Shown here piece after piece: positions 1-10,449 of a DNA stretch of 64,000 nucleotides. The stretch lies in assembly GCF_010389155.1 (NCBI RefSeq), contig NC_057768.1:363501-427500 (forward strand). The letters are read 5' to 3'. This stretch comes from Erigeron canadensis (lineage: Eukaryota; Streptophyta; Magnoliopsida; Asterales; Asteraceae). Under the pieces are notes generated by a model. The model saw only the letters and a program-made list of their open reading frames with translations, was not told the DNA's origin and did no database searches. Numbering within the stretch: position 1 is the stretch's first letter; every line of letters starts with the position of its first letter. The translations under genes and the position numbers were made by a program.

Positions 1-1034
1 TTAACAATTTTCTCTGCATTACTAACCTATCGAACTCAAAAGAAAGAGTTTTTCACTGATTAAGGTTATGAATCAATATTCACTAATTAATCAATGTATT
101 TTATATGCATAACCATCTATCTATGTATTCGTGATATTAGATGATAGTGTTTATGAATTTGGTTGACTAATCTATATATAAACATTGGTTGTATTTTTTA
201 TTTATATTGATATTTATATGAAGATTATATTGATTATTTGAGTTTCTAACTCTTTTTATTTTTGTTTTTATTATATGAAAGCTTGCTCAACTTGTTGGTA
301 AGTTGGAAATTTTTCATTTCTTTTTTTTCTATCAATTTTAATTGTGTTTTAAGTTATTATTAGTCTTTCTAATTAGTTTTAAATAATTCTGAATAAGAAC
401 ATAAACGCAACAAGTTTTTTTAGTTTTTATAAATATTTACGGATGGTTGAACATGTTATAAGTTTTAAGTTTTGTAGGTCTTTAATGAATTGATGAAGTT
501 GTTACAAGTTCAAAATATGTAAGATACTTTATTGCTCTTATTTAAGTTAATAAATTTCCCATTCTATCATATTAAGTGACCATTACACATTTGTACTCAC
601 TAATAACCATGTTATTATTTTTTTTGGTCGACATAAATTAAGCTTACATAATAAGAGTTGCGCTTTTGTGAATTATTTGGAAGTGGGTACTTATCAAATT
701 TCCATTGTTTCCACAACATTAATTTCGTCAATGGGTTAGGTCCTTGAATTCCTGGAACAAGTTTTCCCTTCTAGGCGAGTATGACATCTTTTTATAGTTC
801 TTTTGTATATTAAAGAAGCATCGATGAATTTAGTGTTTAAACATGATATATGTATGCACATTGTGATCAACCATAATTAATAGTGGTATAAACTTTATTG
901 AACAATTAATTTAAATAGTCGCATATCGTGCAGGTAAAATACCTAGTATATCTATAAAATCGTATTTCAAAGCCATGGTTATCTTCAAACATTACCATAT
1001 AGAATTTTATGCTACGTTATCTCTCTATATATAA
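1..1034. other. AT-rich intergenic DNA, no gene seen
   Basis: No ORF or exon-like stretch with recognisable protein is visible. Near 905-950 there is a short GC-richer segment followed by CCTAGT, which looks like the 3' end of an old Helitron-type element. The rest shows nothing I can name. Confidence 0.5.
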
Positions 1035-1213
1035 ACGAGCATATTACCCGCGCGTTGCGGCAGAATTTTGTTTTAAGAATGAGATAAATTCGGGGGTAGT
1101 TTAGTCCAACTGTAGAAATGGGTATAGAAAGATGTATTAAGGTGAAAGACATTTTAGACTTATCAGGTTCTTAATTACTTAAAGGTAGTTTGCTTTATAA
1201 GGGAGTATATAAG
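1035..1213 (-). mobile_element. Helitron-like remnant, minus orientation
   Basis: Read on the minus strand, the segment ends in a GC-rich stretch (CCGCAACGCGCGGG) and then CTCGT followed by T. This is the same 3' end seen at 16798, 31335, 37014 and 42098. The 5' side near 1213 carries a degenerate version of the family start (TATACTCCCTTATAAAG). It is non-coding and short, and the outer boundary is approximate. Confidence 0.4.
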
Positions 1214-1570
1214 GCAAACTTTTAAACATTTAAACCTAAGAAAATTAAATGATGAGCAGTCGGTATTCCGTTGTAAAATTCTAACAAATTTTTTCGACCA
1301 AAAATTTGTCTATATCTTTCAGTTTTGTATTAGTGTCAAACTGTCAATCCGTAAATATAGGAAAGGTTAATGTAGAATTTATTTATGCATGTAATAGGGG
1401 CTGCATAAAAGACTTATTTCCATAAAACTTATATAAAATAATTAACAATTTATGCAATGGAAATATCATATTTTATGACTATGAATTAGTAAAGAGTGAT
1501 TATTTAATTAACAAGAGATACACTGAAGTCATTTTTTGAAACCAAATATTTTGTATAAAAGACTTTTTAC

Positions 1571-1900
1571 TCTATACTACTATATAAAACAAACTGTCCA
1601 TCCACTTTAAGTAATTAAGAATTTTTTATTATTATTGTGTGGTTATAATATGGTTGAAATGATCATATTATCCCTCTTATTTATTAACTAACTTAAACAT
1701 CTTTACCTATATACCTATAAAACATAGATCATTTAACCCTTAAATAACCATATTAGCCCATTTCACATCAATTAATTTACAATCTCTCTACCACGCCACC
1801 ACCACAACCGCCGTCGCACATCGTCACTACCACTGCCGCCGTTGCCATACCGTCGTCGTTATCACCATCACCGCTGCATTGTACGGACACCCCGTCTAGT
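1571..1900 (+). mobile_element. Small non-autonomous Helitron-like element
   Basis: It starts TCTATACTACTATATAAAAC and ends CTAGT after a CCGCTGCATTGTACGG tract. The interior has CCACCACCACAACCGCCG-type runs typical of the other copies in this window. Helitrons start with TC and end with CTRRT, so the ends fit. The flanking A and T expected of a Helitron insertion are not both present, so the copy is old or mis-bounded. No coding capacity. Confidence 0.5.
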
Positions 1901-2747
1901 GATTATTATTGCACATAAGAAACATATTTGGAAGGACCAAATATGTAGCCGCCGATAACTTTAATTTCTTTTAGACGTGTGCAAAATCATTCTAATAACC
2001 AAAGGTTTCTTGGGGGATGAAATCTCATTAGATGCCTTGTGATGTTTTTTTTTTTTTTCCCTTCTAAAAGCAACTGATCAATCACACATTTTCCTATAAA
2101 TTTACAATTTGTCTATAGCATAACTTTTATGGTTAATGGACTATGTATCTCAAAAACAATTGTGTTATTTAAAATGGATTATAACCACACAATAACAACT
2201 GCTTACAAAAATAAATAAAATTAAATACGTAGCTATAAGTTATCTTTATTTTCTTTGAGGAAAAGATAATTCTAATTTAGTTAGGCCATGTACTGGTTTG
2301 GATTTTGATGTAATCACATATTACAACGGATGATTTTTTTTTTTTTTACAATTTTCAATTTTCTAATTATAATTGATCCCGCTACTTTTCTTACAGTGTT
2401 ACAAGGGTCTTGTGTCGGTGTTAGAGAATATTAATGGTGAGACCGGCCAAAACATTGTTGTAATTTACACACGTTGATAATTAGAGTTGTATAAAATATA
2501 TATAACCTTTTTGCTAAAAAACTATTTGAAAAAGTTTCATATTTCTTAAGGTTGTTGTTCTTGCTAGGTAGCTTACCATACATGATAATATGTCTCGAGA
2601 CACCACGTACGGTTTAGAAAAAGGTATTGCTATAACAAAATAAAATAAATATACAAGATGTATTTTCATCTCCATGGTTTGAAGTCACGAGTATTAATTT
2701 TCTAGTAGTTCAATTAATGAGTGTCAAGTCGTCATTTGTATCTCCAT
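1901..2747. other. AT-rich intergenic DNA, nothing recognised
   Basis: Low-complexity AT-rich sequence with poly-T runs near 2046 and 2335. I see no gene, RNA or clear repeat pair. Confidence 0.5.
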
Positions 2748-2755
2748 ATTTGAAG

Positions 2756-3767
2756 TTAGAGTTGGCATATCGTGTCCGACACAACACGATAAGACATGAA
2801 CACGATAGGGTTAAACACGAACACGAATACGACACGATAGGGAATCGTGTTAGATTTTCGAAACACGAACACGACACGATATTTAACAGGTTACACGATA
2901 AGGGACCTGTTAAGAGACCTATTAAGGGACTTGTTAGAAGTTACACGACAAGGGACCTGTTAAGTGACCTGATAATATATCTTATCGCACTACAACAAAT
3001 TAGTTGATTCTACACACTTTATTCTACACAATTTTAATAAGTGTGTAGAATTTGTTGATTTGTTCGCACTTAAAAATGTGTACAAATTGTCTACATGAAA
3101 AAGCGCGAAGAAATTTAGAAGTTTCACATTTAAAAATGTAAAGAAAAAATGTACACACTAATAAGTGTGTATAAATTTTATACTTTATGCACTTATAAGT
3201 GTGGAGATCATTTCTTCGCAAGTGATTTCTACACACTTTCGTAGAACTCATCCGCGAAGAAGTGATTTTTCAGTGCGAAGAAATCACTCGCGAAGAAAAT
3301 GATCTTTACATTAAAAAGTGCGTACATATCTAATATTGTATACACATATTAGTGTGTAAACATTTTTTTTCACACTTTTAAATGTGAAACTTTTAATTTT
3401 TTTCGTACTTTTTAATGTAGAATATTTGTACACATATCTAAGTGCGAACAACTTAACCAAATTTTACGCATTTTTAAGGAGTGCATAGAAAAAGTGCGTA
3501 CAAACAACAAATTTGTTGTAGTGTCGTGTCTTAACGTGTCTTTAACGCGGGTCTTTAACATGTCTTTAACGTGTCTTAACATGTCCATATATATAATACT
3601 TATCTATCGTGTTTTAACAGGTCCGAACCTGTTAAGAAACGATAACTATTTCGTGTCTTAACAGGTCGGACCTGTTAAGACACGAAACTCGTTAAGGCCA
3701 AACGCGAAACACGAAAAAAACCAGGTCGTGTCATGCTAACAGGTTCGCATCGAAAATTGTCAGCTCA
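2756..3767. mobile_element. hAT-like MITE, interrupted by a CACTA element
   Basis: The element is flanked by the 8-bp direct repeat ATTTGAAG at 2748-2755 and 3768-3775, as expected for hAT insertions. The ends are related and inverted (left TTAGAGTTGGCA, right TTGTCAGCTCA). The interior is built of many short copies of CACGATA, CACGAACACGA and TTAACAGGT motifs. A second, uninterrupted copy lies at 51910-52290, and comparing the two shows that 2988-3523 is a later insertion. No ORF of note. Confidence 0.75.
2988..3523. mobile_element. Non-autonomous CACTA (En/Spm-like) element, 536 bp
   Basis: It begins CACTACAACAAAT and ends ATTTGTTGTAGTG, perfect 13-bp terminal inverted repeats opening with CACTA. 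The 3-bp target repeat TCG lies on both sides (2985-2987 and 3524-3526). The interior is full of short subterminal repeats in both orientations (TTCTACACACTT, AAGTGCGAAGAAAT), a hallmark of CACTA elements because the transposase binds such repeats. No transposase ORF, so it would need help in trans. Confidence 0.85.
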
Positions 3768-3775
3768 ATTTGAAG

Positions 3776-4124
3776 TAGTTCAATATTGGTAGCTAGCTGG
3801 AACAATGGAGTCAATGTGCAAACATGAAGGAGCATATACAAAGTCCTTTAGATAATATCAAACGTTATAATATATAAGTGTTAGACAAATATGTCCTTTA
3901 GATAGAAATGAAATGAGACTTTACATATACAGGAGTATATACAACGTCAGGGAAACTGATAGTTGATGTGAAATTTTGATACAAAACCTAAATAAAAGGA
4001 TGCATAAAACCTGGGTTATACTTGTTCCTTATTGGTTGTGTTCTCACTCCTCGTGTCTATCAATTCTTCTCATCATATATGGATAAATGTGAAAGTTGAA
4101 AAGGATGGTTTGTATAATTTCAAA
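3776..4124. other. Intergenic spacer, nothing recognised
   Basis: About 350 bp of AT-rich DNA with no ORF or repeat pair that I can support. Confidence 0.4.
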
Positions 4125-4532
4125 ACCAGTGTTGTACCCACACGATGCAGCGGGGAATAAGTAAAAAACGCCGGTGGTTTGATGGTGGTTTGTGGGGTGG
4201 CGGCGATGAAAAAGAAAAAAAAATAAGCCGTCGGTAGTGGATGGTGGTTTTTGGGGCGGTGGTGGATGGTGTTTATGGGGGATAGCGTACATAGAAGGTG
4301 TATTGCGGCGGTAGATGGTGGTATTTGGGGCAGTGATGGATGGTGTTTATGGGGGGAGAAAATCAGAGAAGGGGGAGGAAGAGAAAATCGGAAATCGGAA
4401 GAACGTATGTGTGTGTAATGAGCGTGATGGAGAAAAAATAAGGTAGTGTAAATTAGGAGGGCATAAAAGACATTTTAAAGGTAGAGGTGTTAAAAGAGAG
4501 GTGGGGTAGTTTGCTTATTAATGGAGTATAGA
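4125..4532 (-). mobile_element. Non-autonomous Helitron, minus orientation
   Basis: Read on the minus strand it begins TCTATACTCCATTAATAAG and ends GGGTACAACACTGGT. The last five bases, CTGGT, fit CTRRT. It is preceded by A and followed by T, the expected Helitron insertion context. The middle is rich in CCACCACC/GCCGCC tracts, which give rise to spurious ORFs. There is no Rep/helicase coding. Confidence 0.65.
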
Positions 4533-4833
4533 TTTCCATTGTCCATAACCTAACTAAAACCCCCAATCAAATTTTTTCCTCGATCAAAATACATCTAGTG
4601 TTTACATATACCTCCAGTCATATATCTATCTATATACATATATCTTCACCGATCAAAATACATCTAGTGTGCTTAATTAGTAGTAAAACCCCCCAAAAAT
4701 CATCATCCTCATCATCTACCTATATATATATTATCCTCAAAAAAGCCACTAGTTTTGCTGCTTGTTGTTCATAAAATAATCACTACATATATTCTCCTTT
4801 TCACAAAATCACCAACTAGCCAGCTCCTACATT
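4533..4833 (+). other. Upstream region of the broken separase-like gene
   Basis: Contains two direct copies of GATCAAAATACATCTAGTGT (near 4583 and 4652), TA-rich stretches that could include a TATA element, and a CT-rich run. It could be the old promoter and 5' UTR of the pseudogene that follows, but no single element decides this. Confidence 0.3.
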
Positions 4834-7529
4834 ATGGATCCAAATGCAATCTATGACACAGTCAAAGCCCAATTGCAACTTTCTCAAGGGGGTTGGCAGA
4901 TGTCGTTTAGCTAGTGAAGCAAATCAGTGGAAAGTTTATCTCATACGCAAATTTACAATCATATGGCATCGAATGTTGAGTATTATAGTCCCCCGGCCAA
5001 GGCTTTAGTTTTATGCCTTGAACATCTTTCTTTGGATAGATCTGTTGACCTTTCAACGTGGGCTCAATGGGTTTGGTTGATCGAGTGCTACATAGGCTGG
5101 GGTAGATTTGCAGAAGCAAAAGAGGAAGGGCTTTGCTTGTACAACGCATTTACACAACACCTCGATCGGGAAGCAGCAAACGCCGATATCCGTCACAGCC
5201 ATTAAGGTGGTTGTTACATGTGTCGGGCTCATTGAGAGTGATGATAAGCAACATTACAATAGAATCGTGAGCATGTTCAACCAGATTCAAGTAAGTATAT
5301 AGTATTATTTATTATTATTTTTATTGTATATATATATATGTATCAACTTTAATTAATTGGGTTTTAGGGGGAAACAAGGGAGGGTAAATTTGGGGTTATA
5401 ATTTAAAAATTAAATTACGAGTAGTATTTAATGGCCCCTAATTAATCTAGGGTATTATTCTTCTTTTTTTTTTTCCATTTATATTTCTTTATGTTTTTTT
5501 ATTTTTTAAAAAAAGTTTTTTGATTGATGGGTGAGGGAATTGGACCAAACTGGAAGGGTAAGGGATACCGAGAACCGCACCAAATTGTAATTTAGAACCT
5601 GTTCACTCCAACTGTCAACTGAAAACAAAATATACTTGAAAATACAAGTATACATAGACTTTATTTCATTAAGAAAAAAGCTTTAGAAAAAGATCTGGTT
5701 GGGGTTTGGGAATGGACTGAACCAATCTGAGAATGGGTTAAAAGAATATCATCGCGTTTTATGTTTTGGTTTCACCCGGTCCAGATAAGATCTTATTCTA
5801 GCACAATTTAGCATAGATTTCACATAGAAAATCATAATTGAACCCCTGACTTTACTCATAAACATTGATCATTCTGATTATGAACCCACTCGACAAGTTT
5901 TCTAGCTCCACTTTTTGTATAAAACTAATTTGATGGTTATTGTAAGAAACAGGGGACTATTAAAAATGTGAATATATCTATCTATCCATATATAACCCTC
6001 TGAATAGAGTAAATTCATCCAAACTGTAGGCTTGTTGACGAGGACACTGTGCGTCAAATTTGTCAATGCACACAAATATTGCTGGGGAAACGAGGATTTG
6101 ACAAACAAACACTCAAAGACTTTTGTACTCTAACGATACTACAACTTAACAAGTTGTTTGATGGCGACATCCCTGAGGTAAAATGCCATATTCTTAGTGT
6201 TGGTTTGTATGAAGCTTATTAACACAAAAAGCTCTGTTTTCTCCGGTAAACTGCCTTATTCTTATCCCTTTTTTCTCTACAGTTCGCACATGAGCTTTGC
6301 AAATCTGTTTTCTCCGCGAAAAACATTGAAGTTGCCTACAGTGTGATAGACGCCATCGCTTCTAAGTGCAATGAGGTATTCCTAGAATAACTAGATCATA
6401 TTCTAACCTCTGTAAAACAGTTTCACTATCAACAATAATAGGTAAAAATATTTAAATTAAACTTTGGGCAACTTCCAATCTATTTGACCGGTTTCATCCC
6501 TTTCCTATCAAGCTACTTTATATTTTATAGGGCTAATGGTGTTGGAATGCCATGGACTTTAGCCAAATTTTAATTGTATGAAACGAACTTTGAAAACACA
6601 AAAGAACAATACGAGGGACTTCCAATCTATGTGACCCGTTTGTCATTAAACTTCACCAACTCGACCCTTTCATAGGGAAATGGGTTGCAACCTCCACCTC
6701 GTATGGTCATATAGATAATGTTGTCTTCAAGTGAGAACACTTACTAAATTAATTATGAAAATACCTAAGTATATCATTTTGGTGTACTATAAGTTCATAT
6801 ATATCTGAACAACACTATTATGCGTTAAAATAAAAACATGCCCACTTTTGAGTGCTTATTCAAACAAGCACTAATATATGACCACATATACATTCATGTG
6901 TTAGTGCTTATTTGAGATGCAATCAAATTTGTAAATTTGAGTTGTAAAATCATCAATTTTGAGTATTCTTAATATTGCCATTTTTAAAAGTGTTCACATT
7001 AGAACCATTATATATATACGGGTTCCCTCCATTACTCTTATATATATATATATAAACACTCTTATATATATATATATAAACATTATACATCACATTCACT
7101 ACGTGATTTTTCAGGTTCGAGGTGAAGATAAAAGATATAAACGTGGAGATAAGGCCATGTTATATTTTCATCAGGTTATTCTCTCTGACTGAATTTGTTT
7201 ATTTACTTGCATTTTTTTTTTATCAAATAAAGTTTTTATTCATCTAAAACTAAAATACAATATTTGAACCCTGTATTCATGATGGACATTCCCATCATTT
7301 ACATTCATGTCATCTATATAAGCCTACACTAAACAACAATCCATACTAACCCATATATCTATCTATATACTATTCTTATCTTCAAAGCAATTTTTCAATA
7401 CAATAATACCAATTTGACCCAAAGTTACAAAATGATACCTCCACCTGGGCACCTTACATGCATTCCTGCCATAACAGCAACTATCTTGCACAATAACCTG
7501 CATACACTCATTCTAACTAGTAATCAACA

Positions 7530-7890
7530 TCAACTTTGCATTTCCCATCTTGTCTTTAATTTTTTATAAGCCTTGCACTCTTCAAACTTTAAGCTAGGTA
7601 TCCTCCACTTTATTCCCTCAATAATATGATCTTTGAGCTTTTCCTTTGGCATATCAATATTGTTGAATGTCCTGTTGTTTCTTTCCTTCCATACCCAATA
7701 GACTAAAGCAGCCAAAGCAATTCTTTGTACAATATTCCAAACTGTTTTAGGGCATTTAGTCTCAGCAAACCATTTGATCACATCCTCCCATTTACTAGGT
7801 ATCCCACTTCCATTTATTTTCAACAGAATTACCTGCCAAACCCACTTGGTATACTCACACTCAAAGTATAAATGGTGTACCGAGTGTATA
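7530..7890 (-). pseudogene. LINE ORF2 C-terminal zinc-binding (zf-RVT) fragment
   Basis: The translation has HHLYFECEYTKWVWQ followed by a Trp-rich tail (ALVYWVWKERNNRTFNN), the usual end of plant L1 ORF2 proteins. The matching N-terminal part of this domain lies in the inverted block at 8690-8960. The open frame runs on past 7890 only into the inverted segment, where it is meaningless. Not functional. Confidence 0.75.
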
Positions 7891-7949
7891 TAATGTTCTA
7901 ATAAAAATCTAATAATAAGGGAAGGGTTTGCTGCTGAAATTGAGAAGTA

Positions 7950-8187
7950 TATGGAGAAGAAAACAATACCTGAATCTGAAACAGTCAAGGAATGGAATGA
8001 TTGCAAGAGGAAGGTGTTTAAACAAAGATGGAAGGAAGTCTTTGTTGGTGAGGAAATAGAACTCAATCAGGAGAATAAGGATGAGGTAGAAGAGGATACT
8101 AGTGGAATGGCTAATTATATAATAACGAATGAGTACGGAAATGGAAATAGTAGTGATACTGTGCAGAATGAAGATGCAAAGGGATAA
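7950..8187 (+). pseudogene. LINE ORF1 C-terminal fragment inside the inverted block
   Basis: An acidic, charged stretch (NQENKDEVEEDTSG) ending in a stop 9 bp before the endonuclease ORF. The position just before ORF2 and the spacing fit the end of ORF1 of a plant L1 element. It has no domain I can name, so the call rests on position. Confidence 0.5.
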
Positions 8188-8198
8188 ACTTATCTTTA

Positions 8199-8696
8199 AT
8201 GGATTGCAAATTGGCAGTGTGGAATATTAGGGGGTTAAATGAACTCTCTAAACAAAAGAAAGTAAGGAATTTAATAAGGAATGAAAAGTTAAGTATTTGT
8301 GCTATTGTGGAGACTCATGTTAAAGAGAAGAAAATTGATACAATATGTAGAGACACATTTAGAAGTTGGGATTGGATGACTAATATTGTTGAAAGTAAGA
8401 GAGGATGTAGAATCATAGTAGGATGGGATACTAAGAAATTTAGAATTATGTGCATTAACAAAACGGAGCAGGTTATGTTGTGTTTTGTGGAAAATATAGA
8501 AAATAGATGTTGTATGTATGTCTCTGTAGTGTATGCGGGAATTAAAGGGAAAGGGAGGAAGAGCCTGTGGTCTAAGCTTAGTATGCGAAAAAGATTTGTT
8601 GGTAGCAATCCTTGGATGATATTGGGGGATTTCAATGTGACGTTAAAAGTGAAGGAAAGTTCATTTTGGGATAGCAAATGTAGCGGAAATGATTGA
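8199..8696 (+). pseudogene. LINE ORF2 endonuclease (EEP) fragment inside the inverted block
   Basis: Starts with the typical ORF2 opening (LAVWNIRGLNELSKQKKVRNLI), has AIVETHVKEKK with the catalytic Glu, and PWMILGDFNVTL with the DFN motif of the exonuclease-endonuclease-phosphatase fold. The enzyme nicks target DNA for reverse transcription. The frame stops soon after, and the reverse transcriptase is absent. Confidence 0.8.
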
Positions 8697-8968
8697 AGAT
8701 GGTGCGTGGAGGTGGCCTAGAAGATGGTATGAATCTGTTGATCAGTTAAAGAGGATTGGTGTGCCTAGGCTCGATAGTACTAAAGAGGGTAGAGTAGTAT
8801 GGATTACTAATAATGGTGAGGAAACAAGTTTTTCTGTAGGTAGAGTGTGGCTGGATACAAGGAATTATGGCAGAAAAGTGGTATGGTCTAAGGTGGTGTG
8901 GTTCTCACAATGTGTACCAAGTCATGCATTCATTTTGTGGCTAGCAATAAAGTGTAAAACACAAGAGG
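8689..8968 (+). pseudogene. LINE ORF2 zinc-binding domain, N-terminal half, inverted block
   Basis: The translation contains VVWFSQCVPSHAFILWLAIK, typical of the zf-RVT region, which normally follows the reverse transcriptase. It directly follows the endonuclease fragment here, so about 2 kb of ORF2 has been deleted between them. The second half of the domain lies at 7530-7890 on the other strand. Confidence 0.7.
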
Positions 8969-8991
8969 ACTCGGTATTAGAACATTATATA

Positions 8992-9864
8992 TATATTATG
9001 ATGTTCTAATAACTTTCCTTTTCCTTCTTTATTTCCACCTTCGTTAACATCAGTCCCAACCATTCCTATCTTTTGTCCATTTCCCATATCATGTACCTTT
9101 TGTTTCCCAACCCCTTCCAAATCATCCAAACTTTGTAAGTTCTTAAACCTGTTTTGGGTGCTAGTCCCTTTATATATTTCATCCTTTCTTTGATAGCTAT
9201 ACTTATTTTTGTTTCCCCAATTATACACCGGTTTTCTTTTATATTGAACATGTTTAAACAATACTTGATTCCCTTTAACTTCTTCAACATTCCTCTCAGT
9301 TTTTTCCTGCTCACCTTGTTTCTCTTCTTCAGTTGCTATTCTATGCACACACCTTTCATATGAGTGCCCAAATACTTCACAGTGTGTGCATCTATCAGGC
9401 TGCCAAGCGTACTCATACTTTAATGTGTTTTACACACTCGACCTGGTTATTCCCATCTTTATAATTGACCTCAATATCTCCAATGTACTCCTTATCTGCC
9501 TCGACCTCAACTAGAACCCTTGCAAAATCAGCCCTTCTTTGGCCATCACGGCACATTCTAGTTGTTGTATGATCCATCATAATAGGTTTCCCAACTCTAC
9601 TAGCCAGTTTACTAATATCCACATTGTTCCATGCCTCAAGAGGCACATTCCTCATTTTGATCCATAAAGGCAGTTTCTTAGGCTCACTCTTATCAATTAT
9701 AACCTCAGGATTCCATCTTTGTATAATAAGAGGCTTGTTATTAATCATCCATGGGCCATTTTCTATCAAGTAGTGCATACTTTCTTCCTTGCTGAACTTG
9801 AACAAGAACATACCTTCACTATTTGAAAATACCTCACTAATTCCATATTTCCGCCACATTCTGC
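8992..9864 (-). pseudogene. LINE ORF1 fragment with DUF4283 domain
   Basis: The minus-strand translation from 9864 has FKFSKEESMHYLIENGPWMI, IIQRWNPE, LPLWIKMRNVPLEAW and a basic tail. This is the DUF4283 domain found in gag-like ORF1 of plant LINEs. The start is lost: the first Met in the frame lies within the target repeat, so the copy is 5'-truncated. From about 9400 the frame is broken and lower-complexity linker follows. Confidence 0.75.
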
Positions 9865-10449
9865 TTACTTGCATGTTTATTCATAAACCCCTGTTTATGC
9901 TCTTTCCATGCTACCAGTTATGCATTAATGACAGCTTATTCCGAAAAGATGTAATACTTGACAGCTGTTCCTGATCTTTTGTACAGAAACTTCAAGCATT
10001 CGAGGAAAAAAAATCACTGAAGCAAACTTTCTGTAGATTAATAGGGTCGAACATTTCTAACATGCTATTTGATCACACATGCTCTAGAAATGCCACTCTA
10101 AAACAATCTAGGGATGTTGTCAAAGAAGGATGGAAAGTACTAGAAAGTGATAAAGAGGGCTTGAATCGTCGCATTAAGAGTTTGGATGCTGTAATATGGA
10201 ATATGGTGAGTTATTTCCATTTAATATTACTGATTTTATATCTTTTTTACGAGTTGTCTTGTATTGTAAATTCATATCATATTGTTCTTGTGTTTATATA
10301 GGAGCGTGCCTTGAAAAACAGACGTAGTGGTCAAGTTTCCTACACGTTGGGGGATGCGTTATGCTTGCGTGCTTTATGTAAACATGCAAGTAACCCAAAG
10401 TCAGAGGTACTACCTTTTGTTGGATATTAATCTTGATAAATGCTATCAC

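Larger units (their letters stand above)
7212..9864 (-). mobile_element. LINE (L1-type) retrotransposon, 5'-truncated, deleted and inverted inside
   Basis: A minus-strand non-LTR retrotransposon in an intron of the separase-like fragment. The A-tail is read as a T-run from 7212. A 9-bp target repeat TTACTTGCA flanks it at 7203-7211 and 9865-9873. Pieces of ORF1 (DUF4283), the endonuclease and the zinc-binding C-terminus of ORF2 are present. The reverse transcriptase core is missing, so the copy had lost it by internal deletion. The block of about 1.09 kb between 7887 and 8991 reads on the plus strand, opposite to the rest. Confidence 0.8.
4834..10406 (+). pseudogene. Broken multi-exon gene, possibly N-terminal part of separase
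   Basis: Five exon-like blocks with GT/AG borders are visible: 4834-5290, 6030-6177, 6283-6375, 7115-7174, then 9987-10205 and 10302-10406 beyond a LINE. They encode helical protein with phrases such as WLIECYIGWGRFAEA, ELCKSVFSAKNIEVAY, VVKEGWKVLESDKEGLNRR and LGDALCLRALCKHASN. The pattern resembles the TPR/ARM-like N-terminal region of plant separase, the cysteine protease that cuts cohesin at anaphase; this is from memory and unsure. The first exon has two consecutive in-frame stops (TAG at 4912, TGA at 4915), and its reading frame shifts near 5190-5210. No later separase exons and no catalytic His/Cys region follow; the sequence runs into a Ty3/gypsy element. I therefore call it a truncated pseudogene. 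It could also be a gene fragment moved here by a transposon. Confidence 0.5.

Noticed and set aside
4044..4292. Proline-rich minus-strand frame
   Set aside because: Produced by the CCACC/GCCGCC tracts of the Helitron at 4125-4532.
8977..9348. 123-aa minus-strand open frame
   Set aside because: It is the linker of LINE ORF1 read in a shifted frame and runs into the inversion breakpoint.
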